Below, piece by piece: positions 1 through 6,878 of a stretch of 13,893 bases of DNA. The stretch comes from Paracoccaceae bacterium (lineage in GTDB: Bacteria > Pseudomonadota > Alphaproteobacteria > Rhodobacterales > Rhodobacteraceae), in NCBI GenBank assembly GCA_023254015.1, contig JALQYS010000189.1:1-13893 (forward strand), written 5' to 3'. The notes beneath the pieces were generated by a model. It saw only the letters and a list, made by a program, of their open reading frames with translations, did no database searches and was not told where the DNA came from. The position numbers were made by a program, and so were the translations under genes. Every line of letters starts with the position of its first letter. The first letter of the stretch is position 1.

Positions 1-493
1 TGGGGTCAGCCGCCCGCGCGCTGGTCATTGGCTGGCGGGCCCCCGTCAGGCGAAAGCCAAGGTCGATGTTGAAGGCCCGCACCAGTGGCAGGTCCAGCAC
101 GGCAAGGCCGGTTGCGTCCTTGATCCGGCCCAGCATGGCAGCCAGTTCGGCGGGGCCGGGCGCGGTAGCGACGAACCAGAGATTCCAGTCATCCTCGCGC
201 AGGTAGGAATGATTGACGCCGGGTTCGGCGCCAACAAGGGCCGCCACCGCGTCAAGGCGCTCCTCTGGCACGGCCAGCGCGGCCAGCGTCGAGGCCCCGG
301 CCGTGTTCGGACGCACCGTCGCGCCCACCCGCGCCACCGACCCAAGAGCCTGCAGCCGCGCCAGCCGGTCGATCACCTGCGCCTCGGTCAGGCCCAGATG
401 CAGCCCAATGGCCGCAAAGGGGCGCGGCACCAAGGGCAGGTCGCGCTGGAACTCGTCCAGAAGGCGCGTATCAAGGGGATCAAGGTCTTGCAT
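1..493 (-). CDS. nirD: NirD, siroheme decarboxylase subunit (AsnC/Lrp fold), 3' end cut by window edge
   Basis: The first 164 codons are visible and the frame is open to the left edge, so the C-terminus is missing or just beyond. The protein begins MQDLDPLDTRLLDEF, an AsnC-type helix-turn-helix half (about residues 5-55), followed by a Lrp-like alpha/beta domain (about 60-147). Family landmarks are RVGATVRPNTAGAST (55-69), PGVNHSYLREDDWNLWFV (91-108, with the conserved His95) and NIDLGF (142-147). In denitrifiers NirD works with NirL, G and H to decarboxylate siroheme to 12,18-didecarboxysiroheme in heme d1 synthesis; it is not a transcription regulator despite the fold. The ATG lies 3 nt after the nirF stop, so it is probably translated with nirF. 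Whether it is a separate NirD or a NirDL fusion cannot be told from this window. Identification is strong from motifs and position. Confidence 0.93.
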   Translation of the reverse strand, partial: MQDLDPLDTRLLDEFQRDLPLVPRPFAAIGLHLGLTEAQVIDRLARLQALGSVARVGATVRPNTAGASTLAALAVPEERLDAVAALVGAEPGVNHSYLREDDWNLWFVATAPGPAELAAMLGRIKDATGLAVLDLPLVRAFNIDLGFRLTGARQPMTSARAADP

Positions 494-496
494 GGC

Positions 497-1651
497 CTAC
501 AGCCCCGTCTGATGCGCGCGGGCGGTAAAGAAGATGCCGCTGGGCGCCTCGGCCGCCACCTCGCCCAGCTTTTCGCGGGTGCGGGTGTCATAGATCAGCA
601 CCTTGTTGTCATCGCGCGCGCTGATCCAGACCTCGGCCCCGCGGGGGGCGAATTCCATGTGCAACACCGCCTTGCCGGGTGTGAGCGTGGCCACGACTTC
701 ATGGTTGCGGCTGTCCACAACCTGCACCACGTCGTTCAGGGGGGTGGCAAAGTTGACCCAGACATAGGGGCTGGCCGGCTGGGCGATGATGAACACGGGC
801 TGGCCATGGACCGGGGTTGTGGCTGTTGTCGTCTGGCTGGCGCGATCGACCCAAAGGATCTCATGCCGGCCTACGGCGGGAAGGGCATATTGGCCTTCGG
901 TGAAGGCCCAGCTTTGCAGGTGGGGCATCTTGTAGACCGGCATATCCTCGCCGGTCTTGCCATAGTCGGTCAGGAATTTCTGCGGTGCCGCTGACGGGTT
1001 CCACAGGTCAAAGGCGGTGACGCCCTTTTCGCCGAAAAGGCCAACAAGGAATGTATGGGCGTCATCGGTCAACACCGCGTCGAAGGGGTTCTTGCCGGCG
1101 TTGCCGATCATCTGGATGGCAGGCTCTGCCCCCGAAAAATCGCCCAGAAACACCTCGCCCGTGTCCCAGACCGTCCAGGCAAAGCGGCGGCCGGGCACGT
1201 CGACCAGCCCCACCGTCTTGCCCGCCGCCGGGATGTCGGCCACCAGCGCCAGCGTCTCGGCATCAAACACCTTGACGCCGCCGGGTTCGTAATTCGACAC
1301 CGCCACCAGTTTGCCATCGTCCGAAATCGCGCCCCCGATCGAGTTGCCGGCCTGCACGGTGCGGGCAGCGACGCTGCGGGTCAGAAGGTCAACCTTGGTC
1401 AGCCCGCCATCGCGGCCAAAGACATAGGCAAAGCGTTCATCGGGCGAATAGGTCAGGCTGGCATGCGACAGATCGCCCAAGCCCTCGATCCGGGCAAGGG
1501 CGGCGCGGTCGGACCGGTCGATCAGCACCAGGCTGCCGGTGGCCCGTTCGATCACCAGTCCCAGATCGCCGGTGGCGGTGGCCGTCGGCAGTTCGCCTGC
1601 AAGCGCGGTGGAAGTCATCAGCGCGAAGGCAAGGGCGGTCAAGACGCGCAT
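497..1651 (-). CDS. nirF: NirF, periplasmic heme d1 biosynthesis protein (d1-type beta-propeller)
   Basis: A 384-residue protein with a Sec signal peptide (residues 1-18, ending STALA before GELP). There is no lipobox cysteine, so it is probably soluble in the periplasm, unlike the lipoprotein reported for Pseudomonas. The body resembles the d1 domain of NirS: YVFGRDGGLTKVDLL (76-90) parallels NirS YLFVIGRDGLVNMIDLW, and His63 sits near the position of the NirS d1-ligand His219. Other visible blocks are SNYEPGGVKVFDAETL and the C-terminal VLIYDTRTREKLGEV. In the known pathway NirF acts late, converting dihydro-heme d1 to heme d1. The start is well placed: an AAGGA ribosome-binding site (1660-1664, minus strand) lies 8 nt before the ATG, and the gap to the nirC stop is only 4 nt. 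Stop is TAG at 497-499. Confidence is high from family motifs and operon position. Confidence 0.95.
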   Translation of the reverse strand: MRVLTALAFALMTSTALAGELPTATATGDLGLVIERATGSLVLIDRSDRAALARIEGLGDLSHASLTYSPDERFAYVFGRDGGLTKVDLLTRSVAARTVQAGNSIGGAISDDGKLVAVSNYEPGGVKVFDAETLALVADIPAAGKTVGLVDVPGRRFAWTVWDTGEVFLGDFSGAEPAIQMIGNAGKNPFDAVLTDDAHTFLVGLFGEKGVTAFDLWNPSAAPQKFLTDYGKTGEDMPVYKMPHLQSWAFTEGQYALPAVGRHEILWVDRASQTTTATTPVHGQPVFIIAQPASPYVWVNFATPLNDVVQVVDSRNHEVVATLTPGKAVLHMEFAPRGAEVWISARDDNKVLIYDTRTREKLGEVAAEAPSGIFFTARAHQTGL

Positions 1652-1655
1652 CGTC

Positions 1656-2033
1656 TTATTCCTTTGTTTTCAGATAATTGGCAATCCACAGCGCCTCGTC
1701 TTCGGTCATCAGGGGGCGCCAGGGGGGCATCGCGGTGCCCGGAATGCCGTCAAGGATGATCAGCGCCAGACCTTCGGGTTCTGCATGGGCCAGCGCCGCG
1801 CGGGTCAGCGGGCGGCCAAGGCCCCCCTTCAGCGTCAGCCCGTGGCACGATCCGCAGTCCTGCAGGACCATATGTTCAAGGGCCCTGGCACGGTCTGGTG
1901 GAACATCGGCAAGGGCAGGCGTGACAAGGAGGAGAAACACGGCGCACGCCTCGAGCACTTTGTGCACGCGTCGTTTGGCGACAGGCCGAGGAGGCCACGA
2001 AGTGCCCGACGAGGGGGGCCGGAGGTCAGGCAT
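1656..2033 (-). CDS. nirC: NirC, small periplasmic cytochrome c
   Basis: A 125-residue c-type cytochrome. The single heme motif CGSCH is at residues 60-64, and the likely axial Met is in GTAMPPW (Met102). The hydrophobic stretch VLEACAVFLLLVTPALA is the signal-peptide core, with cleavage expected after ALA (residue 42). The chosen start is an ATG at 2033 that overlaps the end of nirE (ATGCCTGA). It gives an unusually long N-terminal region before the hydrophobic core. A GTG at 1967 (VHKVLEAC...) would give a more ordinary 103-residue precursor; neither start has a strong ribosome-binding site, so the start is uncertain. NirC is known as an electron donor or heme d1 maturation partner of the NirS system in the periplasm. 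It sits between nirE and nirF as in Paracoccus. Identity is strong, the 5' end is not. Confidence 0.88.
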   Translation of the reverse strand: MPDLRPPSSGTSWPPRPVAKRRVHKVLEACAVFLLLVTPALADVPPDRARALEHMVLQDCGSCHGLTLKGGLGRPLTRAALAHAEPEGLALIILDGIPGTAMPPWRPLMTEDEALWIANYLKTKE

Positions 2034-2829
2034 AGGCCGCCATCCCCGCGCCCTCGCAGGCAAGGGCGGTCGCAAGAAGGGCGGGCTCATAAAGCGAGAC
2101 CACACGGCCGATGATGAACAGGACCGGTGCTTCGGGCTGGGCATCGGCCACAGCGGCGGCAATGCCCGACAGGTCCGACAGCACACGGGTTTCGCGCGGG
2201 GTGGTGGCCGAGGCCACGGCCAGGACCGGGGTTTCACCCGTCAGGCCTTGCGCGATCAGGCTGGCCGAAATCTCGGCGATATTGGCCACGCCCATATAGA
2301 CGACCAGCGTCGTGTCGCCGCTGGCCAGCGAGGCCCAGTCGAGATCGAGCGCGCCATCCTTGGCGCGGTGGCCGGTGACATAGCGCACACCGGTCGCAAG
2401 GCCCCTGTGGGTCAGGGGCACCCCGGTTGAACAGGCAGCACCCTGCGCCGAGGTGATGCCGGGCGTGTAGTCGCAGGCGATCCCGGCGGCGCGACAGGCC
2501 TCGGCCTCTTCGCTGCCGCGTCCAAAGATCAGCGGATCGCCGCCTTTTACCCGCGCCACGCGCAGGCCCTGCCGGGCCAGATCGATCAGCAGGGCATTGA
2601 TGCCCTCTTGCGGCACCTTGTGCGCCTTGGGCAGCTTGCCCACGTCGATCCGCCGCACATGAGGCGGGATAAGCGCCATGATCTCGGGGCTGACAAGGCG
2701 GTCATAGACCACGACATCGGCCTCGACCATCAGGCGGGCGGCGCGGCGGGTCAACAAGTCAGGATCGCCGGGGCCTGCACCGATCAGATGCACGCATCCG
2801 GGCAGGAAATCTTGGGACAGGTCGTTCAT
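2026..2829 (-). CDS. nirE: NirE, uroporphyrinogen-III C-methyltransferase (SUMT)
   Basis: A 267-residue cytoplasmic SAM-dependent methyltransferase that makes precorrin-2 from uroporphyrinogen III, the first committed step toward siroheme and heme d1. The SUMT signatures are clear: LIGAGPGDPDLLT (15-27, SAM-binding), VVYDRLVSPEI (40-50), the second signature VKGGDPLIFGRGSEEAE (94-110), YTPGITSAQGAA (121-132), GVPLTHRG (136-143), YVTGHRA (150-156) and TTLVVYMGVANI (173-184). Length is normal for the stand-alone enzyme, with no CysG-type fusion. ATG 2829 is preferred; an in-frame ATG at 2850 would add 7 residues (MPAGVQA), and neither has a strong ribosome-binding site. The gene follows nirS after a 130-nt gap containing a GC hairpin and overlaps nirC by 8 nt. 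Because it lies between nirS and nirC it is called nirE rather than a general cobA. Confidence 0.95.
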   Translation of the reverse strand: MNDLSQDFLPGCVHLIGAGPGDPDLLTRRAARLMVEADVVVYDRLVSPEIMALIPPHVRRIDVGKLPKAHKVPQEGINALLIDLARQGLRVARVKGGDPLIFGRGSEEAEACRAAGIACDYTPGITSAQGAACSTGVPLTHRGLATGVRYVTGHRAKDGALDLDWASLASGDTTLVVYMGVANIAEISASLIAQGLTGETPVLAVASATTPRETRVLSDLSGIAAAVADAQPEAPVLFIIGRVVSLYEPALLATALACEGAGMAAYA

Positions 2830-2916
2830 GGCTTGCACCCCGGCTGGCATTTCGGAAATCTGGGTGGCGATCTTGAGGGGAATGGGCGGGAGGACGCGCC
2901 ACACGCCCCCCGCCCA

Positions 2917-2946
2917 CCGGGGCCGCCCCCAAAGGGCCGGCCCCGG
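2917..2946 (-). terminator. GC-rich stem-loop between nirS and nirE (attenuator or mRNA 3'-end structure)
   Basis: Arms 2917-2924 (CCGGGGCC) and 2939-2946 (GGCCCCGG) are perfectly complementary. Pair 2925-2938 extends the stem, and an inner CCC/GGG stem (2928-2930 with 2934-2936) closes on an AAA loop. The hairpin starts about 13 nt after the nirS stop codon (2960-2962) in the direction of transcription. There is no U-tract, so it is not a textbook intrinsic terminator. Its position suggests partial termination or protection of the nirS mRNA end, which would let the abundant reductase be made in excess over the biosynthetic enzymes. The structure is seen in the sequence; the role is inferred. 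Confidence 0.5.
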
Positions 2947-2959
2947 ACTTGTCGACGAC

Positions 2960-4723
2960 TTAGTAGATGTCGTCCTTGGTGTTCAGCACGTTGAACTTGC
3001 CCGTGGGGGTAATCAGCCGCGGGTCCTTGATGACGTGCTTCAGCTCCAGCGTCTTGTCATCGACGACGACGATGGCCGATTCTTTGTCCTTGGCGTTCCA
3101 GACCGAGAACCAGACCTCGGTGCCTTCCTTGTTGAACTCAGGCTGCACCACGCGCGGCTGACCTTCGGCAATGCCGGCCCATTCGCCGATGGGAAGGGTC
3201 TTGAACTCGGGGTCCACCGCCGGATCGCCGCCCATCGCCGGAATGTCGAACACCGCAACCGAGGCCGAGGTTGCCGCATCGGGGTTCAGCGGGGCGTCGA
3301 CATAAAGGTGCTGGCTGTTCGGGTGGGTCTTGATGAACAGCGACCCCCCGCCCAGGGCATAGAAGCTGTCAACCACCTTCCACGCCTGATCGGGGTGGCC
3401 TTCCGGGTCGGTCCCGATCAGCGCCACTGATTCGTCGCCAAGGTGCGAGGTCGCCCAGACCGGCCCGTAGACCGGGTGGTTCAGGTTCGCGCCGCGCCCG
3501 GGGTGCGGGGTCTGGCCACCGGTTTCCACCAGCGCCGTCAGCTTGTCTTCCTTGGTGTCCACCACGGCAATCTTGCCGCGCTGGTTCGCCGCCACCATGA
3601 AGTAGCGTTTGGAGCTGTCAAACCCGCCGTCATGCAGGAAGCGTTCGGCTTCGATTTCCACGGTCTTGAGGTTCTTCAGGTCGGTGTAGTCGACGAAGAT
3701 GATCTTCCCCGTCTCTTTCACGTTCACGATGAACTCGGGCTTGTAATGCGACGACAGGATCGAGGCGACGCGCGGTTCGGGGTGATAGACCTGCTCGTCA
3801 TAGATGTTGCCGCGGGTCGAGACGATCTTCTTCGGCTCCAGCGTGTCGCCATCCATGATGACATATTGCGGCGGCCAATAGGCACCCGCGATGGCCAGCT
3901 TGTCTTCCCAGCCTTCGAACTTCGAGGTCTCGATCGACCGCGCCTCGATGCCGATCTTGATCGAGGCCACCGTGGCAGGGGTTTCCATCCACAGGTCGAT
4001 CATGTTCACCAGACCGTCGCGGCCGATCACGAACAGATAGCGGCCAGATGCGGAAATCCGGCTGATGTGCACGGCATAGCCGGTGTCGATGACCGCCTTG
4101 ATCTCATAGGTGCCGCCATCGATCAGCGCCACTTGACCGGCATCGCGCAGCGTGACCGACATCAGGTTGTCGATGTCGATGTCGTTCATCTTTTCTTTCG
4201 GGCGATCTTCGGGTTTGACCACCACCTTCCACGAAGCCAGCATCTCGGGCATGCCCCATTCGGGCGGGGCCGGCGGTTCCAGCAGCAGGTAGCGCGCCAT
4301 CAAGTCGACATCCTGCTCGGACAACGCGCCCGAGGTGCCCCAGTTCGGCATCCCCGCGGGCGAGCCGTAGGTGATGAAGCTTTGCAGATAGTCATAGCCG
4401 TTTTCGCGGGTGATGTCGGTGGTCAGCGGCTTGCCCGTGGCCCCCTTGCGCAAGACGCCGTGGCAGCCGGCGCAGCGTTCGAAATAGATCGTGGTCGCCT
4501 TCTGGAATTCCTCCTGGGTCATCACCGGGTCATCTTCCCGGCGACCGGGAATTTCGACCTTGATCTGACCAAGGGTGGTCATCGATGGTTCATAGGCGGC
4601 GGCGGGGCCGTCGGCATGTTCCTTGGGCTTTTCTTCCGCGAACATCGGCGCGGCCAAAAGCCCAAGGGCCAGGGCAGCTGTGCCCAAAAGGGCAGACCTG
4701 GCGGATTTGGCTCGGGGGGTCAT
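2960..4723 (-). CDS. nirS: NirS, cytochrome cd1 nitrite reductase
   Basis: A 587-residue precursor of the periplasmic homodimeric enzyme that reduces nitrite to NO. The signal peptide is residues 1-29 (LLAAPMFA before EEKP), giving a 558-residue mature chain. The N-terminal cytochrome c domain carries CAGCH (84-88) and GMPNWGTSG (124-132). The remaining ~400 residues form the eight-bladed d1 propeller: YAVHISR (His219, expected d1 iron ligand), SSHYKPEF (His326) and FLHDGG (His364), the likely active-site histidines. Ahead of the c-heme are His36 and Tyr44 (in YEPS), eight residues apart, matching His17/Tyr25 of the Paracoccus pantotrophus enzyme as I recall it. The start at 4723 is supported by GGAG 7 nt upstream; a longer frame to 4768 would run into the promoter. 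It is the first gene of the leftward nir operon, with an NNR-type box 62 nt upstream of the ATG. Confidence 0.98.
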   Translation of the reverse strand: MTPRAKSARSALLGTAALALGLLAAPMFAEEKPKEHADGPAAAYEPSMTTLGQIKVEIPGRREDDPVMTQEEFQKATTIYFERCAGCHGVLRKGATGKPLTTDITRENGYDYLQSFITYGSPAGMPNWGTSGALSEQDVDLMARYLLLEPPAPPEWGMPEMLASWKVVVKPEDRPKEKMNDIDIDNLMSVTLRDAGQVALIDGGTYEIKAVIDTGYAVHISRISASGRYLFVIGRDGLVNMIDLWMETPATVASIKIGIEARSIETSKFEGWEDKLAIAGAYWPPQYVIMDGDTLEPKKIVSTRGNIYDEQVYHPEPRVASILSSHYKPEFIVNVKETGKIIFVDYTDLKNLKTVEIEAERFLHDGGFDSSKRYFMVAANQRGKIAVVDTKEDKLTALVETGGQTPHPGRGANLNHPVYGPVWATSHLGDESVALIGTDPEGHPDQAWKVVDSFYALGGGSLFIKTHPNSQHLYVDAPLNPDAATSASVAVFDIPAMGGDPAVDPEFKTLPIGEWAGIAEGQPRVVQPEFNKEGTEVWFSVWNAKDKESAIVVVDDKTLELKHVIKDPRLITPTGKFNVLNTKDDIY

Positions 4724-4850
4724 GGAATGTCTCCGTTCAGCTGGTGAGGCTGAGGACACCCTGTACAAAAGGGCGTGAACGCTCCTTGACTTTCGTTAAG
4801 GTCGCCGGAACTTCGCCCGCGCATGGTGGCCACAGACCCGGAGCCTGCCC
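4724..4850. promoter_or_regulatory. Divergent nirS / nirI promoter region
   Basis: A 127-bp gap between the two start codons with one dyad-symmetric box near its middle. Ribosome-binding sites are visible on both sides: GGAG for nirS (minus strand, about 4731-4734) and GGAG for nirI (4840-4843), each 7 nt from its ATG. If the box sits at -41.5 as in most FNR-family activated promoters, transcription would begin near 4751 (leftward) and 4834 (rightward). Weak -10-like hexamers fit those positions: TACAGG on the minus strand (4765-4760) and CATGGT on the plus strand (4822-4827). The -10 and start-site placements are inference. Confidence 0.7.
4786..4799. promoter_or_regulatory. NNR/FNR-type box shared by nirS and nirI
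   Basis: TTGACTTTCGTTAA, two half-sites (TTGAC and the complement of TTAAC) separated by 4 nt, the layout bound by Crp/FNR-family regulators. In Paracoccus the NO-responsive regulator NNR (NnrR) activates nir and nor genes through very similar boxes. It is the only such site in the divergent region, so it probably serves both directions. It matches the box before norC at 19 of 21 bases when the right-hand flank is included. The regulator gene itself is not in the window. Confidence 0.85.
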
Positions 4851-6878
4851 ATGCGACGCCTGTTCGCCCTCTTTGCCATCTGCCTTTGCCTTGCGCTGCC
4901 CGCCCATGCGGCGGGCCCGCTGGTGGACGAGGATGCCCCGCCCCGTGCGCCCAGCATTGACGAGGCGGCGGCGCTGTTCGGGGTTGCGCCGCCGGTGCAG
5001 CTGCGCCGCGACGAGGGCGGTGTGCCGGGTTGGAGCGTGCAGCAAGCCGGGGTGACGCTGGGATATGTCGGCTCGACCTGGGAACTGGCCGGGTCGGTTG
5101 GCTATTCGGGGCGGCCGCTGGATGTGCTGGTGGCGGTGACGCCAAAGGCGACCATCGCCGGGGCGCTTTTGGTGCGCCACAATGAACCCGTTCTGACGCT
5201 GGGCATATCGGACGCCGACATCGCCGCCTATGTCTCGGGCTTTGCCGGGCATGATCTGGCGCTTGGGGTCGATGCGCAAAGGGGGACCGATTTGCCCGAT
5301 GTCATCAGCCGGGCCACGGTTTCAACCGGGGTGATCCGCGATGGCATCCTGCGGTCGGCGCGCACGCTGGCCATCGCCCGGGGCCTGATCGCCGGGGGGG
5401 GCGGGATGGACCGGATCAGGTATGAGCCTGCCGACTGGCCCGCGCTTCTGGCCATGGGGGCGATTGGCGAAACCCGCGTCAGCATGGACGACGCCGCGCG
5501 CGCGCTGGCCGGGGCCAAGGTGCCGCTGACGCCGGGGCAGGGCGATTTCCTGCAGCTTTGGGCGGGGGTGATCGATCCGCCGACGGTTGGGCAGAACCTG
5601 CTTGGCCAGCAGGGCTTTACCAAGGCCGTGGGCAGCCTGCCGCCCGGCGGCGCGGTCCTGATCGTGATGACGCGCGGTGTGGGGTCGCATCGCGGCACCG
5701 ACTGGAAGGGCACGGGCGTCTTTGACCGGCTGGCCGTGGTTCAGGACGCGATCCGCTGGCAACCCACCGCCGAGCGGTTCCAGATGGTGAAAAAGCTGGC
5801 CATCCCCGGTGCGCCCGAGATGAAGGAGATCAGCCTTTTCGCCCTGCCGCCCGAGATCGACGCCACCCGGCCCTTCATGCTTGAACTGATCTCATCGCGC
5901 GAGGCGGCTTCGGCGGGCGTGGTGTCTTTCACCACCGCCTTGCCGCTGACGGTGCCCGCCGCATTTCTGGCCCCCCCCACCGCCGAGCCCGAACCGCTGT
6001 GGCGGCAGATATGGCAGTCCAAGACGCCGCAGATCGCCATCGTGGCGCTGATGCTGACCGTGCTGACGCTGATCCTTTTCGCGCAGGAATGGATCACCCG
6101 CCGCCCCCGTCTGTGGCGGACCGGGCGGCTGACCTTTCTTGCCTCGACCTTCCTTGTGTTGGGCATGGGGCTGAACGGGCAGCTTTCCGTCGTGCAGGTG
6201 GTGGCCTTTGTCCATTCCCTTCTGACCGGCTTCCGCTGGGAAACCTTCCTGATCGAGCCGGTGATCTTCATCCTCTGGGGCTTTACCGCGCTGGGCATGC
6301 TGTTCTGGGGGCGCGGGGTCTATTGCGGCTGGCTGTGCCCCTTTGGCGCGCTGCAAGAGCTGACCAATGCCGCCGCGCAAAAGCTGGGGGTGAAACAGAT
6401 CGCCGTTCCGCAGGCGCTGCACGAACGGCTTTGGGTCATCAAATACACGCTGTTCGTCGGCATTCTGGCGCTGTCCTTCTATTCGATGCACGACGCCATC
6501 CTTCTGGCCGAGGCCGAGCCGTTCAAGACCGCCATCTCGCTGCGATTCGTCCGGGCCTGGCCTTTCCTTCTGTTCGTGGCGGCGCTGCTTTTTGCGGGCC
6601 TGTTCATCGAGCGGTTCTATTGCCGCTATCTGTGCCCGCTTGGTGCCGGTCTGGCGATACCGGCCAAGCTGAAGATCTTTGACTGGCTGAAGCGCCGCCC
6701 GCAATGCGGCCGCGAATGCCGGATGTGTGAAACGAAATGCACCGTGGGCGCGATCGATGCCATCGGCCGGATCAATGCCAACGAATGTGTGCTGTGCCTG
6801 CGCTGTCAGGTGATCATGAACGACGGGTCGCAGTGCCCGGTACTGAAGCGCCGCGCGAGGGCCGAGGGGGCAACATGA
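4851..6878 (+). CDS. nirI: NirI, NosR-like membrane flavo-iron-sulfur protein required for nitrite reductase expression/activity
   Basis: 675 residues, NosR/NirI family. A signal peptide (1-20) leads to a periplasmic FMN-binding domain. Its flavinylation motif D-x-x-S-x-A-T-x-S-T is at 150-159 (DVISRATVST), with Thr156 the expected FMN attachment site. After about residue 388 come several membrane helices and two C-x3-CP motifs (CGWLCP 492-497, CRYLCP 591-596). The C-terminal cytoplasmic part has two ferredoxin-like cysteine clusters: C619, C623, C626, C630, and C646, C649, C652 with a late C662-Pro. In Paracoccus denitrificans loss of NirI abolishes nirS expression, and the family is thought to pass electrons across the membrane; the exact role is unsettled. 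ATG 4851 has GGAG 7 nt upstream and lies 51 nt past the NNR-type box. The stop overlaps the next start (ATGA). NosR is excluded by the neighbours, since no nosZ is nearby. Confidence 0.95.
   Translation: MRRLFALFAICLCLALPAHAAGPLVDEDAPPRAPSIDEAAALFGVAPPVQLRRDEGGVPGWSVQQAGVTLGYVGSTWELAGSVGYSGRPLDVLVAVTPKATIAGALLVRHNEPVLTLGISDADIAAYVSGFAGHDLALGVDAQRGTDLPDVISRATVSTGVIRDGILRSARTLAIARGLIAGGGGMDRIRYEPADWPALLAMGAIGETRVSMDDAARALAGAKVPLTPGQGDFLQLWAGVIDPPTVGQNLLGQQGFTKAVGSLPPGGAVLIVMTRGVGSHRGTDWKGTGVFDRLAVVQDAIRWQPTAERFQMVKKLAIPGAPEMKEISLFALPPEIDATRPFMLELISSREAASAGVVSFTTALPLTVPAAFLAPPTAEPEPLWRQIWQSKTPQIAIVALMLTVLTLILFAQEWITRRPRLWRTGRLTFLASTFLVLGMGLNGQLSVVQVVAFVHSLLTGFRWETFLIEPVIFILWGFTALGMLFWGRGVYCGWLCPFGALQELTNAAAQKLGVKQIAVPQALHERLWVIKYTLFVGILALSFYSMHDAILLAEAEPFKTAISLRFVRAWPFLLFVAALLFAGLFIERFYCRYLCPLGAGLAIPAKLKIFDWLKRRPQCGRECRMCETKCTVGAIDAIGRINANECVLCLRCQVIMNDGSQCPVLKRRARAEGAT

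Noticed and set aside
1..28. Possible nirL start (ATGACC...) near the left edge
   Set aside because: That ATG is in frame with nirD and no stop precedes it, so it cannot be called a separate gene from this window.
3443..4747. Plus-strand open frame (434 codons) opposite nirS
   Set aside because: Antisense shadow of NirS; composition rich in Arg, His and Gly with no family motif.
4724..4768. Upstream extension of nirS by 15 codons (MYRVSS...)
   Set aside because: It would run into the promoter region, and the internal ATG at 4723 has both a ribosome-binding site and a proper signal peptide.
6737..6874. Extended start for the nnrS frame inside nirI
   Set aside because: It overlaps the NirI ferredoxin domain in another frame; the ATGA overlap at 6875 with GAGGGGG upstream is the evident start.
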